DNA of 64,000 nt from Planococcus sp. MER TA 32b. Its GTDB lineage: Bacteria > Bacillota > Bacilli > Bacillales_A > Planococcaceae. The stretch covers positions 806,001 to 870,000 of the forward strand of contig JAMCAN010000001.1 in NCBI GenBank assembly GCA_023715185.1, in the 5' to 3' direction. Positions 18,501 through 26,347 of this stretch are shown here, piece after piece. The position numbers and the translations under genes were made by a program. The number at the start of each line of letters is the position of its first letter. Within the stretch, counting starts at the first letter, position 1. The notes below the pieces were generated by a model, which was not told the origin of the DNA, made no database searches, and saw only the letters and a list, made by a program, of their open reading frames with translations.

Positions 18501-19580
18501 ATGAAAAAAGTATTATTATGTGGGGCGTCACATGGCTCTAATTTTGGAGATTCATTATTTGTATATATGTTCAAAAAAAGTTTAGAAAACTCAGGCAAAG
18601 ATTTTGATATTTTGTTTACACAAGCATCTGAACATTCAAAAGAAACGTTAAATATTGAAGCTGCAAGCTTTAAAGATATTCTAAATAGCGAAGGCATGAT
18701 ATATATTTCTGGTGGATATTTTGGAGAGTCTCATGAAGAGACTTTGAAAGGATCTGTACAGAGATTTCGAAGATATTTTTCGTATGGTCTTTTAATGATT
18801 ATAAAAAGAAAACCAATTGCTATTATAGGAGTAGGAGCTGGTCCTTTTAAAAGAAAGTTTTTACGAAAAGCGGCAGTAAATCTTTTTAATAAAGCAAAAG
18901 TTGTATCAGTTAGAGATGATGTTTCTAAAGAATATATGTTGAGTTATGGTGTTAAGAATGCCATTGAAGTTACTTCTGATTCAGCTCAAGTAATCGATAC
19001 TAAAGAGTTTGGTATCAAAAATTCTAAAAACTACTTCTTTGATAATGTAAAGTTAAATAATAGAAAAAAAGTATTAGTTCACTTAAATACAACGGGTGGT
19101 GGAGATTTATACAATAACATCGTTATAAAAGCAATTTTAGAAACTCTTGGAGTAAAGGAAGAATATGGATTTATTTTAACTACAGATTCAATTGTTGACC
19201 CTAGCTATTTAAAGTCCATATATAAGCAATTTCCTGAAAATAGAACGGTTATATACAACTTTGAAAATCCTATAGATTTTTTAAATATTATTGAAAGCGT
19301 TGATAGTATAATAACTCCAAAACTACATGTAGGAATATTAGGTAGTACTTATGGAAAACCAGTTGTTTCTTTTCCTATTCATCCAGGAAAAACAGAAAGA
19401 TATTACCATCAAATTGGATACCCAGAACATTGCAAATCACTATTTGAGTTAAATTTAAATGACGCAAAAAATATGATTTTAAACAACATTTCAAAAGAGA
19501 TAACACTTAATGAAAATATTAGATATAGTGCACAACGGAATTTTGTATTACTAGATAAATTTACAAATGAATACTTGTAA
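18501..19580 (+). CDS. Polysaccharide pyruvyl transferase family protein
   Basis: A 359-residue protein. The N-terminus KKVLLCGASHGSNFGDSLFV has the family N-x-G-D motif, and the C-terminal part has ITPKLHVGILGSTYGKPVVS, matching the conserved R/K-x-H segment of CsaB/WcaK-like enzymes. These transfer pyruvate from phosphoenolpyruvate to sugars as a ketal. The ATG at 18501 follows GGAG by about 7 bp. Upstream in-frame ATGs have no site. It is the last gene of the A+T-rich cassette. Confidence 0.85.
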   Translation: MKKVLLCGASHGSNFGDSLFVYMFKKSLENSGKDFDILFTQASEHSKETLNIEAASFKDILNSEGMIYISGGYFGESHEETLKGSVQRFRRYFSYGLLMIIKRKPIAIIGVGAGPFKRKFLRKAAVNLFNKAKVVSVRDDVSKEYMLSYGVKNAIEVTSDSAQVIDTKEFGIKNSKNYFFDNVKLNNRKKVLVHLNTTGGGDLYNNIVIKAILETLGVKEEYGFILTTDSIVDPSYLKSIYKQFPENRTVIYNFENPIDFLNIIESVDSIITPKLHVGILGSTYGKPVVSFPIHPGKTERYYHQIGYPEHCKSLFELNLNDAKNMILNNISKEITLNENIRYSAQRNFVLLDKFTNEYL

Positions 19581-19608
19581 GTGATGTATACAATAAAAGA
19601 ATTAACTT

Positions 19609-19637
19609 TTGCTTAATAAAGTGCCAAATTTTATAAT
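19609..19637 (+). promoter_or_regulatory. Sigma-A-like promoter upstream of ugd
   Basis: TTGCTT (19609-19614), a 17-bp spacer and a perfect TATAAT (19632-19637) lie 33 bp before the ugd start. It coincides with the boundary where base composition returns to that of the flanks, so the precursor genes may have their own transcription start. Confidence 0.4.
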
Positions 19638-19669
19638 AGCTATTTTAAAAAGAGACGAGGAATGATTAA

Positions 19670-21046
19670 ATGTACAAACTGGCAGTTGCAGGTACGGGAT
19701 ATGTAGGTTTAGTTGCCGGTGTATGTTTCGCAGAAATGGGTCATCAAGTGATGTGCGTAGATATTGACCAATCCAAAGTCAAACTGATGCAATCTGGGGT
19801 ATCTCCGATTTATGAAAAAGGTTTAGAAGAGTTGATGCAAAAAAACTATGCAGCAGGTAGATTGAATTATACGACAGATTATAAGGCTGCTTATAAAGAT
19901 GCCGATGCAGTATTTATTGGTGTAGGTACGCCAGAAAATGAAGATGGATCTGCCAATCTTTCATACATAGCGACTGTTGCAAGACAAATTGCTGAAAATG
20001 TTGAGAAGGATTGTTTGATTGTAGTTAAATCCACTGTTCCAGTTGGAACTAATGATAAAGTAGAACAGTTTATTAATGATTTCTTAGTAAATGATGTAAG
20101 AGTTGAAGTCGCTTCAAACCCTGAATTTTTAGCGCAAGGATCTGCTGTACATGACACCCTATATGCTAAACGCATCATAATTGGTACTGAAAGTGAATGG
20201 GCTGAAAATCTCCTTAAAAAGATTTACGATCCCTTCAATTTACCAATTGTCGCTGTTAATAGAAGGTCAGCTGAAATGATTAAGTATGCATCCAATGACT
20301 TCCTTGCGTTGAAGATTTCTTATATGAATGATATTGCTAATCTATGTGAATTAGTCGGCGCCGATGTTCAGGATGTTGCACAAGGAATGAGTTTCGATGA
20401 TCGGATCGGCAGTAAGTTCCTAAATGCCGGTATTGGGTATGGAGGTTCATGTTTCCCTAAAGATACAAAAGCCTTAGATTATCTGGCGACACAAAATGGC
20501 TACGAACTAAAAACTATTAAAGCAGCTATAGAGGTGAATAAAGATCAAAAGACTTTATTATACAAGAAGGCCAGTAACCGTTTAATTACATTTAACGGGC
20601 TTAAAGTTGCTGTATTAGGACTAACTTTTAAACCAGGAACGGACGATTTGAGAGAAGCTCCTTCACTTGAAAACGTTCCATTATTGTTAGCACAGGGAGC
20701 AGATATTTTTGCGTTCGATCCGGTAGGAGTAGGTAACTTTGCGAAGGTATATCCGGAGGGAGCTAACGGAAGAGGAACAATCACTTATGTTCAAAATGCG
20801 GAAGAAGCACTAAAAGATGCCAATGTATGCTTTATCTTCACTGAATGGGGAGAAGTCAAAACAGTTCAGCCTGAAGCATTCAAAATGCTGATGAGAACTC
20901 CTTTAGTCTACGATGGCAGAAACCTTCATGGAATAGAAGATATGGAACAAGCAGGAGTAGAATACTATTCAGTCGGAAGAGCTCCAGCAAACAAGGGCGG
21001 AGTGAAGGAGCTGAAAAGACTTGAGATACAAGCAGCTAGACGTTAA
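19670..21046 (+). CDS. ugd: UDP-glucose 6-dehydrogenase
   Basis: A 458-residue enzyme oxidising UDP-glucose to UDP-glucuronate with two NAD+. It has the N-terminal GTGYVGLVAGVCFAEMGHQV dinucleotide motif, SNPEFLAQGSAVHD, and the catalytic cysteine in GIGYGGSCFPKDTKAL. The late segment LGLTFKPGTDDLREAPS is also family-typical. It is similar to TuaD/YwqF of Bacillus. It starts a group of four precursor genes (UDP-GlcA, its 4-epimer, UDP-Glc, UDP-Gal) at the end of the locus. Its 3' end overlaps the next gene by 26 bp. Confidence 0.95.
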   Translation: MYKLAVAGTGYVGLVAGVCFAEMGHQVMCVDIDQSKVKLMQSGVSPIYEKGLEELMQKNYAAGRLNYTTDYKAAYKDADAVFIGVGTPENEDGSANLSYIATVARQIAENVEKDCLIVVKSTVPVGTNDKVEQFINDFLVNDVRVEVASNPEFLAQGSAVHDTLYAKRIIIGTESEWAENLLKKIYDPFNLPIVAVNRRSAEMIKYASNDFLALKISYMNDIANLCELVGADVQDVAQGMSFDDRIGSKFLNAGIGYGGSCFPKDTKALDYLATQNGYELKTIKAAIEVNKDQKTLLYKKASNRLITFNGLKVAVLGLTFKPGTDDLREAPSLENVPLLLAQGADIFAFDPVGVGNFAKVYPEGANGRGTITYVQNAEEALKDANVCFIFTEWGEVKTVQPEAFKMLMRTPLVYDGRNLHGIEDMEQAGVEYYSVGRAPANKGGVKELKRLEIQAARR

Positions 21047-22052
21047 TAAGACATTCCTTATAACTGGGGCAGCGGGATTTATTGGTTATTATTTATCTCA
21101 AAAACTGTTGAACCAAGGCTGCAGGGTTATTGGAATTGATAACGTTAACGAATATTATGATGTGAAGCTAAAATTCGAGCGTTTAAATCGATTAGAGCCT
21201 CACGAAAATTTCACTTTTATAAAAGGCGATATTTCAGATAAAGATACGATTACGAATCTATTTAAAGAATATACACCGGATATAGTAGTGAATCTCGCTG
21301 CACAGGCGGGGGTTCGTTATTCTATCGTAAATCCCGATGCTTATATCCAAAGCAACATAATTGGCTTCTATAATATTTTGGAAGCTTGCAGACATTACCC
21401 AGTAGACCATCTTCTGTACGCGTCTTCAAGCTCAGTTTATGGGGCGAACAAAAAAGTGCCATTTGAAGAAACGGATTTTGTAGATCAGCCGGTTTCGCTG
21501 TATGCTTCTACTAAAAAATCTAATGAGCTTATGGCCCATACCTATAGTCATCTTTATAAAATTCCAGCTACGGGGTTACGTTTCTTTACTGTATATGGAC
21601 CGTTGGGGCGTCCTGATATGGCATACTTTGGTTTTACTGATAAGTATTTCAAGGGAGATGAAATTAAAATCTTTAATAACGGGGATTTTAATAATGATCT
21701 CTATCGTGATTTTACTTATGTTGATGATATTGTAGAAGGTATTGAACGACTTCTTTCGAATCCTTTCAAAGAAGAAGGAGAAGTGCCGCATAAAGTATAC
21801 AATATTGGCAATAGCAACCCAGAGAAGTTGATGGTCTTTATTGGAACTCTGGAAAAATGTTTAAGCAATAGCTTAGGTAGAACCACTGAGTTCAAGAAAA
21901 AGTTTGAACCGATTATGCCAGGTGATGTGCCAGCCACTTATGCTTCTACAGCATTGCTTGAAAAAGCCGTAGGGTTTAAACCTAAGACTTCTATAGAAGA
22001 CGGTTTGCAGAAGTTTACTGATTGGTATTGTGAATACTATAATAAGAAATAA
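21021..22052 (+). CDS. UDP-glucuronate 4-epimerase-like NAD-dependent epimerase
   Basis: A 343-residue extended SDR with TGAAGFIGYYLSQKL, the active-site tyrosine and lysine in SLYASTKKSNELMAH, and RFFTVYGPLGRPDMAYFGF, which is typical of UDP-GlcA 4-epimerases (Cap1J/WbtF-like). The product would be UDP-galacturonate, consistent with the dehydrogenase gene it overlaps. The probable start is TTG at 21021, 10 bp after AAGGAG that lies inside the ugd coding sequence. The 26-bp overlap implies translational coupling. Confidence 0.88.
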   Translation: MRYKQLDVNKTFLITGAAGFIGYYLSQKLLNQGCRVIGIDNVNEYYDVKLKFERLNRLEPHENFTFIKGDISDKDTITNLFKEYTPDIVVNLAAQAGVRYSIVNPDAYIQSNIIGFYNILEACRHYPVDHLLYASSSSVYGANKKVPFEETDFVDQPVSLYASTKKSNELMAHTYSHLYKIPATGLRFFTVYGPLGRPDMAYFGFTDKYFKGDEIKIFNNGDFNNDLYRDFTYVDDIVEGIERLLSNPFKEEGEVPHKVYNIGNSNPEKLMVFIGTLEKCLSNSLGRTTEFKKKFEPIMPGDVPATYASTALLEKAVGFKPKTSIEDGLQKFTDWYCEYYNKK

Positions 22053-22075
22053 CGTAGATTGAGTAGGTGCTGTAA

Positions 22076-22960
22076 ATGCAAGTGAAAAAAGCGATTATTC
22101 CAGCTGCAGGTCTAGGAACCCGTTTCCTCCCTGCCACAAAAGCAATGCCGAAGGAAATGCTACCGATTGTTGATAAACCGACTATCCAATACATAGTAGA
22201 AGAAGCAATTGCTTCTGGGATTGAAGATATCATTATCGTAACAGGTAAAGGGAAGCGTGCAATAGAAGATCATTTCGACCATGCTTTTGAACTTGAAGAA
22301 ACTTTGTTGAAAAAAGGTAAGACCGATATGTTGGAATCTGTTTTGCAAACTTCCAAAGTGGAAATTCATTATATTCGCCAAAAGCAGCCTTTAGGATTGG
22401 GGCATGCAATTTGGTCAGCCCGCAAATTTATTGGTAATGAACCATTTGCAGTAATGTTGGGTGATGACATCGTCGAAAACGACGAGCCCGGCTTGCTTCA
22501 ATTGATGAAGCAGCATGAGCAGGTTGGCAAAAGCGTTATTGGCGTGAAGCAAGTATCTGATGAAGATACGCAGCGTTATGGCATTATTGATCCAGTATCA
22601 GTGGATGGCAAGCTGATCGAAGTTAACAAGTTTGTAGAAAAACCTGCAGTTGGCACTGCTCCGTCGAACTATGCAATCATGGGGCGCTATGTACTAACTC
22701 CCGAAATCTTTGACTTCCTGGGTGAACATCAATTAGGTGCCGGTGGGGAAATTCAATTGACGGATGCGATTCAGAAGTTGAATGAGATTCAGTCGGTTTA
22801 TGCCTATGAATTTGATGGCCGCCGTTATGATGTTGGAGAGAAGTTCGGCTTTATCGAGACAACAATCGAGTTTGCTTTGAAGCGTCCAGAACTGAGAGAA
22901 CAGCTATTAGAATTGTTTGAACGGAAATTGAAAGAATCCTATGTAAAAAAAGGAGAATAA
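22076..22960 (+). CDS. gtaB: UTP--glucose-1-phosphate uridylyltransferase
   Basis: A 294-residue nucleotidyltransferase making UDP-glucose. The signature [20 protein letters not shown] is at the N-terminus, with [20 protein letters not shown], then [10 protein letters not shown] and [10 protein letters not shown]. The length matches GtaB/GalU of Bacilli. It supplies the substrate for ugd and galE on either side. AGTAGGTG precedes the ATG, and the stop is 1 bp before galE. Confidence 0.95.
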   Translation: MQVKKAIIPAAGLGTRFLPATKAMPKEMLPIVDKPTIQYIVEEAIASGIEDIIIVTGKGKRAIEDHFDHAFELEETLLKKGKTDMLESVLQTSKVEIHYIRQKQPLGLGHAIWSARKFIGNEPFAVMLGDDIVENDEPGLLQLMKQHEQVGKSVIGVKQVSDEDTQRYGIIDPVSVDGKLIEVNKFVEKPAVGTAPSNYAIMGRYVLTPEIFDFLGEHQLGAGGEIQLTDAIQKLNEIQSVYAYEFDGRRYDVGEKFGFIETTIEFALKRPELREQLLELFERKLKESYVKKGE

Positions 22961-22961
22961 T

Positions 22962-23942
22962 ATGACGATCCTAATATGTGGTGGCGCCGGTTACATCGGC
23001 AGCCACACCGTTAAAGAACTAATGGGTAAATATGAAGTCGTCATCTTGGATAACTTAACTACCGGTTATCCTTTTTTATTAGATGACAATGCAATTTTTG
23101 AACAAGGTGATTTAGGAGATGAAGCTGTCCTAGATGAAATTTTCACCAAGTATGATATCGATGCAGTATTTCACTTTGCAGCAAATAGTTTGGTGGGAGA
23201 ATCAGTACAAAATCCTTTGAAGTATTATAGAAATAATGTAAATGCAACGGTCGTTTTATTAGAGAAAATGATTGAACATGGAGTTGGCAAGTTCATCTTC
23301 TCTTCAACTGCTGCGACTTATGGAATTCCTGACACTGAGTTAATAACAGAAGAAACAAATACAAATCCGATTAATCCGTATGGCAAATCCAAGTTAATGG
23401 TAGAAGACGTATTAGCTGATATTTCTAAAGTACATAATTTCGAATATGTGGCATTAAGATACTTTAATGCTGCCGGTGCACATATATCTGGAGACATAGG
23501 GGAAAGCCATGATCCAGAAACTCATCTGATTCCAATCGTTTTACAGCACTTATTAGGTGAAAGAGATAAGATATCTGTTTTCGGGACAGATTATAATACG
23601 CCAGATGGAACTTGTATAAGAGACTATATCCATGTGACTGATTTGGCTAATGCACATATTTTGGCTTATGAAGGCATGGTTAATGGAAAAGTATCGAATG
23701 AGGTATTTAACTTAGGCAATGGCGCGGGTTATTCCGTCAAAGAAATCATTGATATTTGTGAAAAAATTTCCGGCAAGTCAGCTGTTATCGAGTACGCAGA
23801 TCGCCGTCCTGGTGATCCAGCCGTATTGGTGGCATCTTCTCAGAAGATAGAAAAGAAACTTGGCTGGAAGCCGCAGTTTAAGTTGGAAGAGATAATTGAG
23901 AGTGCTTGGAAGTGGCATTCAAAAAAGGAGGACGAAGGGTGA
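22962..23942 (+). CDS. galE: UDP-glucose 4-epimerase
   Basis: A 326-residue SDR epimerase. It has CGGAGYIGSHTVKEL at the N-terminus, SSTAATYG and NPYGKSKLMVED giving the Ser, Tyr and Lys catalytic triad, then DGTCIRDYIHVTDLANAH and the C-terminal RRPGDPAVLVA. It interconverts UDP-Glc and UDP-Gal. The GGAG site lies in the last codons of gtaB. It is the last gene of the cluster; the structured repeat R1 starts 8 bp after the stop. A decayed relative is seen at 33150. Confidence 0.95.
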   Translation: MTILICGGAGYIGSHTVKELMGKYEVVILDNLTTGYPFLLDDNAIFEQGDLGDEAVLDEIFTKYDIDAVFHFAANSLVGESVQNPLKYYRNNVNATVVLLEKMIEHGVGKFIFSSTAATYGIPDTELITEETNTNPINPYGKSKLMVEDVLADISKVHNFEYVALRYFNAAGAHISGDIGESHDPETHLIPIVLQHLLGERDKISVFGTDYNTPDGTCIRDYIHVTDLANAHILAYEGMVNGKVSNEVFNLGNGAGYSVKEIIDICEKISGKSAVIEYADRRPGDPAVLVASSQKIEKKLGWKPQFKLEEIIESAWKWHSKKEDEG

Positions 23943-23950
23943 ATAAAAAA

Positions 23951-24120
23951 TTCGCGCCCCTGTGTCAGACACAACTCAGTTTATTCACGACAATTGTATG
24001 CAAAAGAAGCTGCATCCAGGAACCCCAATGGTTTTCGGATGCAGCTTCTCTATGTTTATCCGCAACTGTAAATAGTCATAATTGCACCGGACACAGGGAC
24101 AATCTGGGAACTGCTGGGAA
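23951..24120 (+). repeat. Structured interspersed repeat R, copy 1
   Basis: A 170-bp element. The outer arms CCCTGTGTC and GACACAGGG pair near the two ends. Inside, AGAAGCTGCATCC pairs perfectly with GGATGCAGCTTCT around an AACC/GGTT tip. Six copies occur between 23.9 and 32.4 kb, all in this orientation. It follows galE directly and may also act as its terminator. Confidence 0.85.
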
Positions 24121-24175
24121 TCGATAAGAGAAAAATGGGGAAGGACAAACTATAACCAAATAAGCCTCGTAACTA

Positions 24176-24556
24176 TTAAACTTCTTCTAATATCTGTTCT
24201 TTAGATATGCCAGTTTCATCTAAATCATGAATAGCATCTCTCATCAAGTTTTTAGATACCCATGTGTTTAAACTATTACCAGAAGATGCTGCTGCCACTG
24301 TTATTAATCTATGTTGCTCTGGAGTTAATCTAACAATAAATTTCCCCGAAAAAGGTTTCTCTGGTTCCACGCCTTCTAATTCACAAAACTCAATATAATC
24401 ATCAATAGAATCCTTAAATGCTTTAGTTACCTCAGGCACAGACTCACCTTGAAATGTAATTACGTCTTTTAAATCTATAACTTCACCGTGTAATATATTT
24501 GCTTCTAGGTCGACTTGGACTTTCCCTGTATAGCCTTTATAAGTTAGAATCGTCAT
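24176..24556 (-). CDS. hicB: HicB-family antitoxin
   Basis: About 126 residues. The N-terminal half (TILTYKGYTGKVQVDLEANI) is the degraded RNase H-like HicB fold. The C-terminal half (SGKFIVRLTPEQHRLITVAA) is a ribbon-helix-helix DNA-binding region. It neutralises HicA and represses the operon. The ATG at 24556 fits known HicB N-termini; a GTG three codons earlier is possible. Its start overlaps the end of hicA by 20 bp, the normal hicAB order with the toxin first. The module is bracketed by repeats R1 and R2. Confidence 0.88.
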   Translation of the reverse strand: MTILTYKGYTGKVQVDLEANILHGEVIDLKDVITFQGESVPEVTKAFKDSIDDYIEFCELEGVEPEKPFSGKFIVRLTPEQHRLITVAAASSGNSLNTWVSKNLMRDAIHDLDETGISKEQILEEV

Positions 24557-24815
24557 TTTTAACACCTGCTTCCTCTAGAAATTTTCTAACAGATTTAATA
24601 GCACCTTTGTCTGTGACTCTCTCAGGATGTGGACGATGAAAAACAGCTTTAACCCCATTTAAAAGAACACGAACCCGAGAACCTCTTCCTTCAGTGATTT
24701 TTCCTCCAGCACCTTTAAATAAAGACTCAATATCAGTCCATACAATATCCGACTTTACTGGATCTTCAAATATTTTTTCTAAAATTTTTGATTGTTTGTT
24801 GTTCAGTGGTATCAC
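24537..24815 (-). CDS. hicA: HicA-family mRNA interferase toxin
   Basis: A 92-residue HicA toxin with a dsRBD-like fold that cleaves mRNA. Visible features are EGRGSRVRVLLNG and the catalytic histidine region AVFHRPHPE, plus the SVRKFLEEAGV tail. The first possible start is GTG at 24815, which has no Shine-Dalgarno sequence. The promoter at 24827-24855 would begin transcription only a few bases before it, so the message may be leaderless. The GTG lies inside the palindrome GTATCACTTATTGATAC. Confidence 0.88.
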   Translation of the reverse strand: MIPLNNKQSKILEKIFEDPVKSDIVWTDIESLFKGAGGKITEGRGSRVRVLLNGVKAVFHRPHPERVTDKGAIKSVRKFLEEAGVKNDDSNL

Positions 24816-24855
24816 TTATTGATACTAAGATAATCTCTTTTTTAAAAACCGTCAA
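24809..24855 (-). promoter_or_regulatory. hicAB promoter and palindromic operator
   Basis: Read on the minus strand, TTGACG (24850-24855), a 17-bp spacer and TATCTT (24827-24832) form a sigma-A-like promoter. Overlapping the expected start point and the GTG codon is the inverted repeat GTATCA-CTTAT-TGATAC (24809-24825), a good candidate for HicB autorepression. Confidence 0.55.
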
Positions 24856-24876
24856 AGACTTTACCTTACCTTTAAA

Positions 24877-25046
24877 TTCGCGCCCCTGTGTCAGATACAA
24901 CTCAGTTTATTCACGACAATCGTATGCACAAGAAGCTGCATCCAGGAACCCCAACGGTTTTCGGATGCAGCTTCTCTATGTTTATCCGCAACTCTAAATA
25001 GTCATAAAAGTGTGTGACACAGGGACATTCTGGGAACTGCTGGTAA
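24877..25046 (+). repeat. Structured interspersed repeat R, copy 2
   Basis: Nearly identical to copy 1 and in the same orientation, 926 bp away, with the same CCCTGTGTC/GACACAGGG outer arms and the same 13-bp AGAAGCTGCATCC/GGATGCAGCTTCT inner stem. Copies 1 and 2 flank the hicAB module. The short stretch to the next gene has no other feature. Confidence 0.85.
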
Positions 25047-25096
25047 TTCACTAAATGTATCGACTATGCTTAGCAATACGCAGGGCTGGGTGCACC

Positions 25097-25495
25097 TTAT
25101 AGAACTTCCGTATTCTTTTCTAGTATGGCAGCAATATCATCCAGAGTATATCGATGGTTCACCACATCCACCACAAAATCCTCTTCCATTTGAGGAGACG
25201 AAAAGCGCAGACAGTAGCCATTGTATCGGAAAAAAACGGCCGTGCACATAAGCGCCGTTGGTTTATTGGCATTGTGGAAGGCGTAGTGTTGAGCGAGTGA
25301 CTCCAGCAAAGCAGCCGCTTTCTCATGAATGGAAGGGTAAGTGTCCTCGCCAAACAACGATTGCTGCGGCCTTTTTAACGCTGAATCCAATAAGGCATGG
25401 TCTTTCACACCTGATTGTTCATCGGCAGAATGTTCCAGTATGACTTTCTGATTGATGAGAATAGCCATTTCGGCATTATGGAAAAAAAGGCTCAT
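25097..25495 (-). CDS. doc: Doc-type (Fic fold) toxin
   Basis: A 132-residue death-on-curing protein. The Fic/Doc motif reads HYAFHNANKPTALM, close to the H-x-F-x-D/N-A/G-N-K-R consensus; the usual Arg is Pro here, as in several Doc homologues. Doc toxins phosphorylate EF-Tu and arrest translation (family knowledge). The upstream gene encodes an AbrB-like antitoxin, with a 4-bp ATGA overlap (25492-25495) that couples translation. The segment MAILINQKVILEHSA at the N-terminus is typical. Confidence 0.88.
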   Translation of the reverse strand: MSLFFHNAEMAILINQKVILEHSADEQSGVKDHALLDSALKRPQQSLFGEDTYPSIHEKAAALLESLAQHYAFHNANKPTALMCTAVFFRYNGYCLRFSSPQMEEDFVVDVVNHRYTLDDIAAILEKNTEVL

Positions 25496-25746
25496 CGATC
25501 AACTAGCCCTTTTAATGCTTCGTGATGAGCTTCCATCTCTTCTTCAAGCAAAGTAAAGAAATCAACGGGAATGCCATCCGGCAACTCAACCATTTGAGGG
25601 ACTTTTTTAATAATCACCTGATTGCCGCCCAATTCAACCTGTACCTCGTCGCCTTTTTTGACATTCAAAGCCTTCAGTGTTTCATGGGGAAGCGTCAATC
25701 CCAGTGAGTTGCCGATTTGTATGATGCGTCTTTCTGAAACAGCCAT
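25492..25746 (-). CDS. AbrB/MazE-type antitoxin for Doc
   Basis: An 84-residue protein. The N-terminal SpoVT/AbrB swapped-hairpin DNA-binding domain reads IIQIGNSLGLTLPHETLKAL, then VKKGDEVQVELGGNQVIIKK. The acidic, flexible C-terminus (DFFTLLEEEMEAHHEALKGL) probably blocks the Doc active site. GAGGAGG lies 8 bp before the ATG. Two identical palindromes over the promoter suggest autorepression. Pairing of an AbrB-type antitoxin with Doc, instead of Phd, is a known but less common combination. Confidence 0.85.
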   Translation of the reverse strand: MAVSERRIIQIGNSLGLTLPHETLKALNVKKGDEVQVELGGNQVIIKKVPQMVELPDGIPVDFFTLLEEEMEAHHEALKGLVDR

Positions 25747-25775
25747 TGGAAGTCCTCCTCACATTTTAACCAACA

Positions 25776-25804
25776 GTTATAACTATTTCTAATTGTTATA
25801 ACAA
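25776..25804 (-). promoter_or_regulatory. Promoter with twin palindromic operators for the antitoxin-doc operon
   Basis: On the minus strand TTGTTA (25799-25804), 17 bp and TATAAC (25776-25781) form the promoter. The perfect palindrome GTTATAAC occurs twice, at 25776-25783 and 25795-25802, 19 bp centre to centre, covering the -10 and touching the -35. That is the layout of a cooperatively bound autorepressor site. Confidence 0.65.
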
Positions 25805-25940
25805 TATTGACTAATTTTCAGCTCCTTAACAAGGAATTGCTCTCCAAATCCGAATCCCTGGAAGAGTAAATTATCAAAATTGCGTTGGACAGAAAATACC
25901 GTCAACTTATGGACATTTTGAAATAGCATTAACAAACAGA

Positions 25941-25971
25941 AAACCCGGGAATCGATTGCATTCCCGGGTTT
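25941..25971 (-). terminator. Intrinsic terminator of the pro-peptide operon
   Basis: AAACCCGGGAAT (25941-25952) and ATTCCCGGGTTT (25960-25971) form a 12-bp stem with a 7-nt loop. On the minus strand a T-rich run (TTTTCTGTTTG) follows. It lies 14 bp after the pro-peptide stop. Confidence 0.85.
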
Positions 25972-25984
25972 ATCGTAAATTATA

Positions 25985-26323
25985 TTATGCTTTTATTCCT
26001 GCAGACCAAGGCTGTGGCCAAAGAATCGCTACATCATGTTTAACAGACCAGGGCTGCGGCCAAAGAATCGCTACATCGCGTTTAATAGACCAAGGCTGTG
26101 GCCAAAGAATCGCTACATCACGTTTAATAGACCAAGGCTGCGGCCAAAGAATCGCCACATCGTGTTTAATAGACCACGGATTCGCTGTTTCGACTGTTAC
26201 TCCAGAAACTCCTTTAATTGTAGCTGAATTATTATCTTCATATGTAGTGAACCCGTCGTTTGCTAGAACGCCAGCCAATCCGAATGTAACTGCCGCTAAT
26301 GTTAAACCGACTTTTCTTATCAT
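25985..26323 (-). CDS. Secreted pro-peptide with four tandem copies of a candidate signalling peptide
   Basis: A 112-residue precursor. Residues 1-4 are basic (MIRK), 5-21 form a hydrophobic signal segment ending in an Ala-x-Ala-like site (AGVLA), and 22-54 are a spacer ending NPWSIKH. Four 14-residue units follow, at 55, 69, 83 and 97, each with the core DVAILWPQPWS separated by IKR, IKR or VKH; the last ends AGIKA. The 42-bp DNA units differ only silently within the core (GTG/GTA, CCG/CCA, CCT/CCC), indicating selection on the peptide. GGGGGGA lies about 9 bp before the ATG. The gene is 24 bp downstream of an HTH-TPR regulator, the arrangement of RRNPP quorum-sensing pairs such as plcR-papR and nprR-nprX. 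The processing sites and active form are inference. Confidence 0.82.
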   Translation of the reverse strand: MIRKVGLTLAAVTFGLAGVLANDGFTTYEDNNSATIKGVSGVTVETANPWSIKHDVAILWPQPWSIKRDVAILWPQPWSIKRDVAILWPQPWSVKHDVAILWPQPWSAGIKA

Positions 26324-26347
26324 GTTGATATTCCCCCCATTTTTTGA

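Noticed and set aside
23951-25046. Composite transposon or insertion sequence around hicAB
   Set aside because: No transposase or target-site duplication is visible; the flanking repeats are short structured elements also found elsewhere without cargo.
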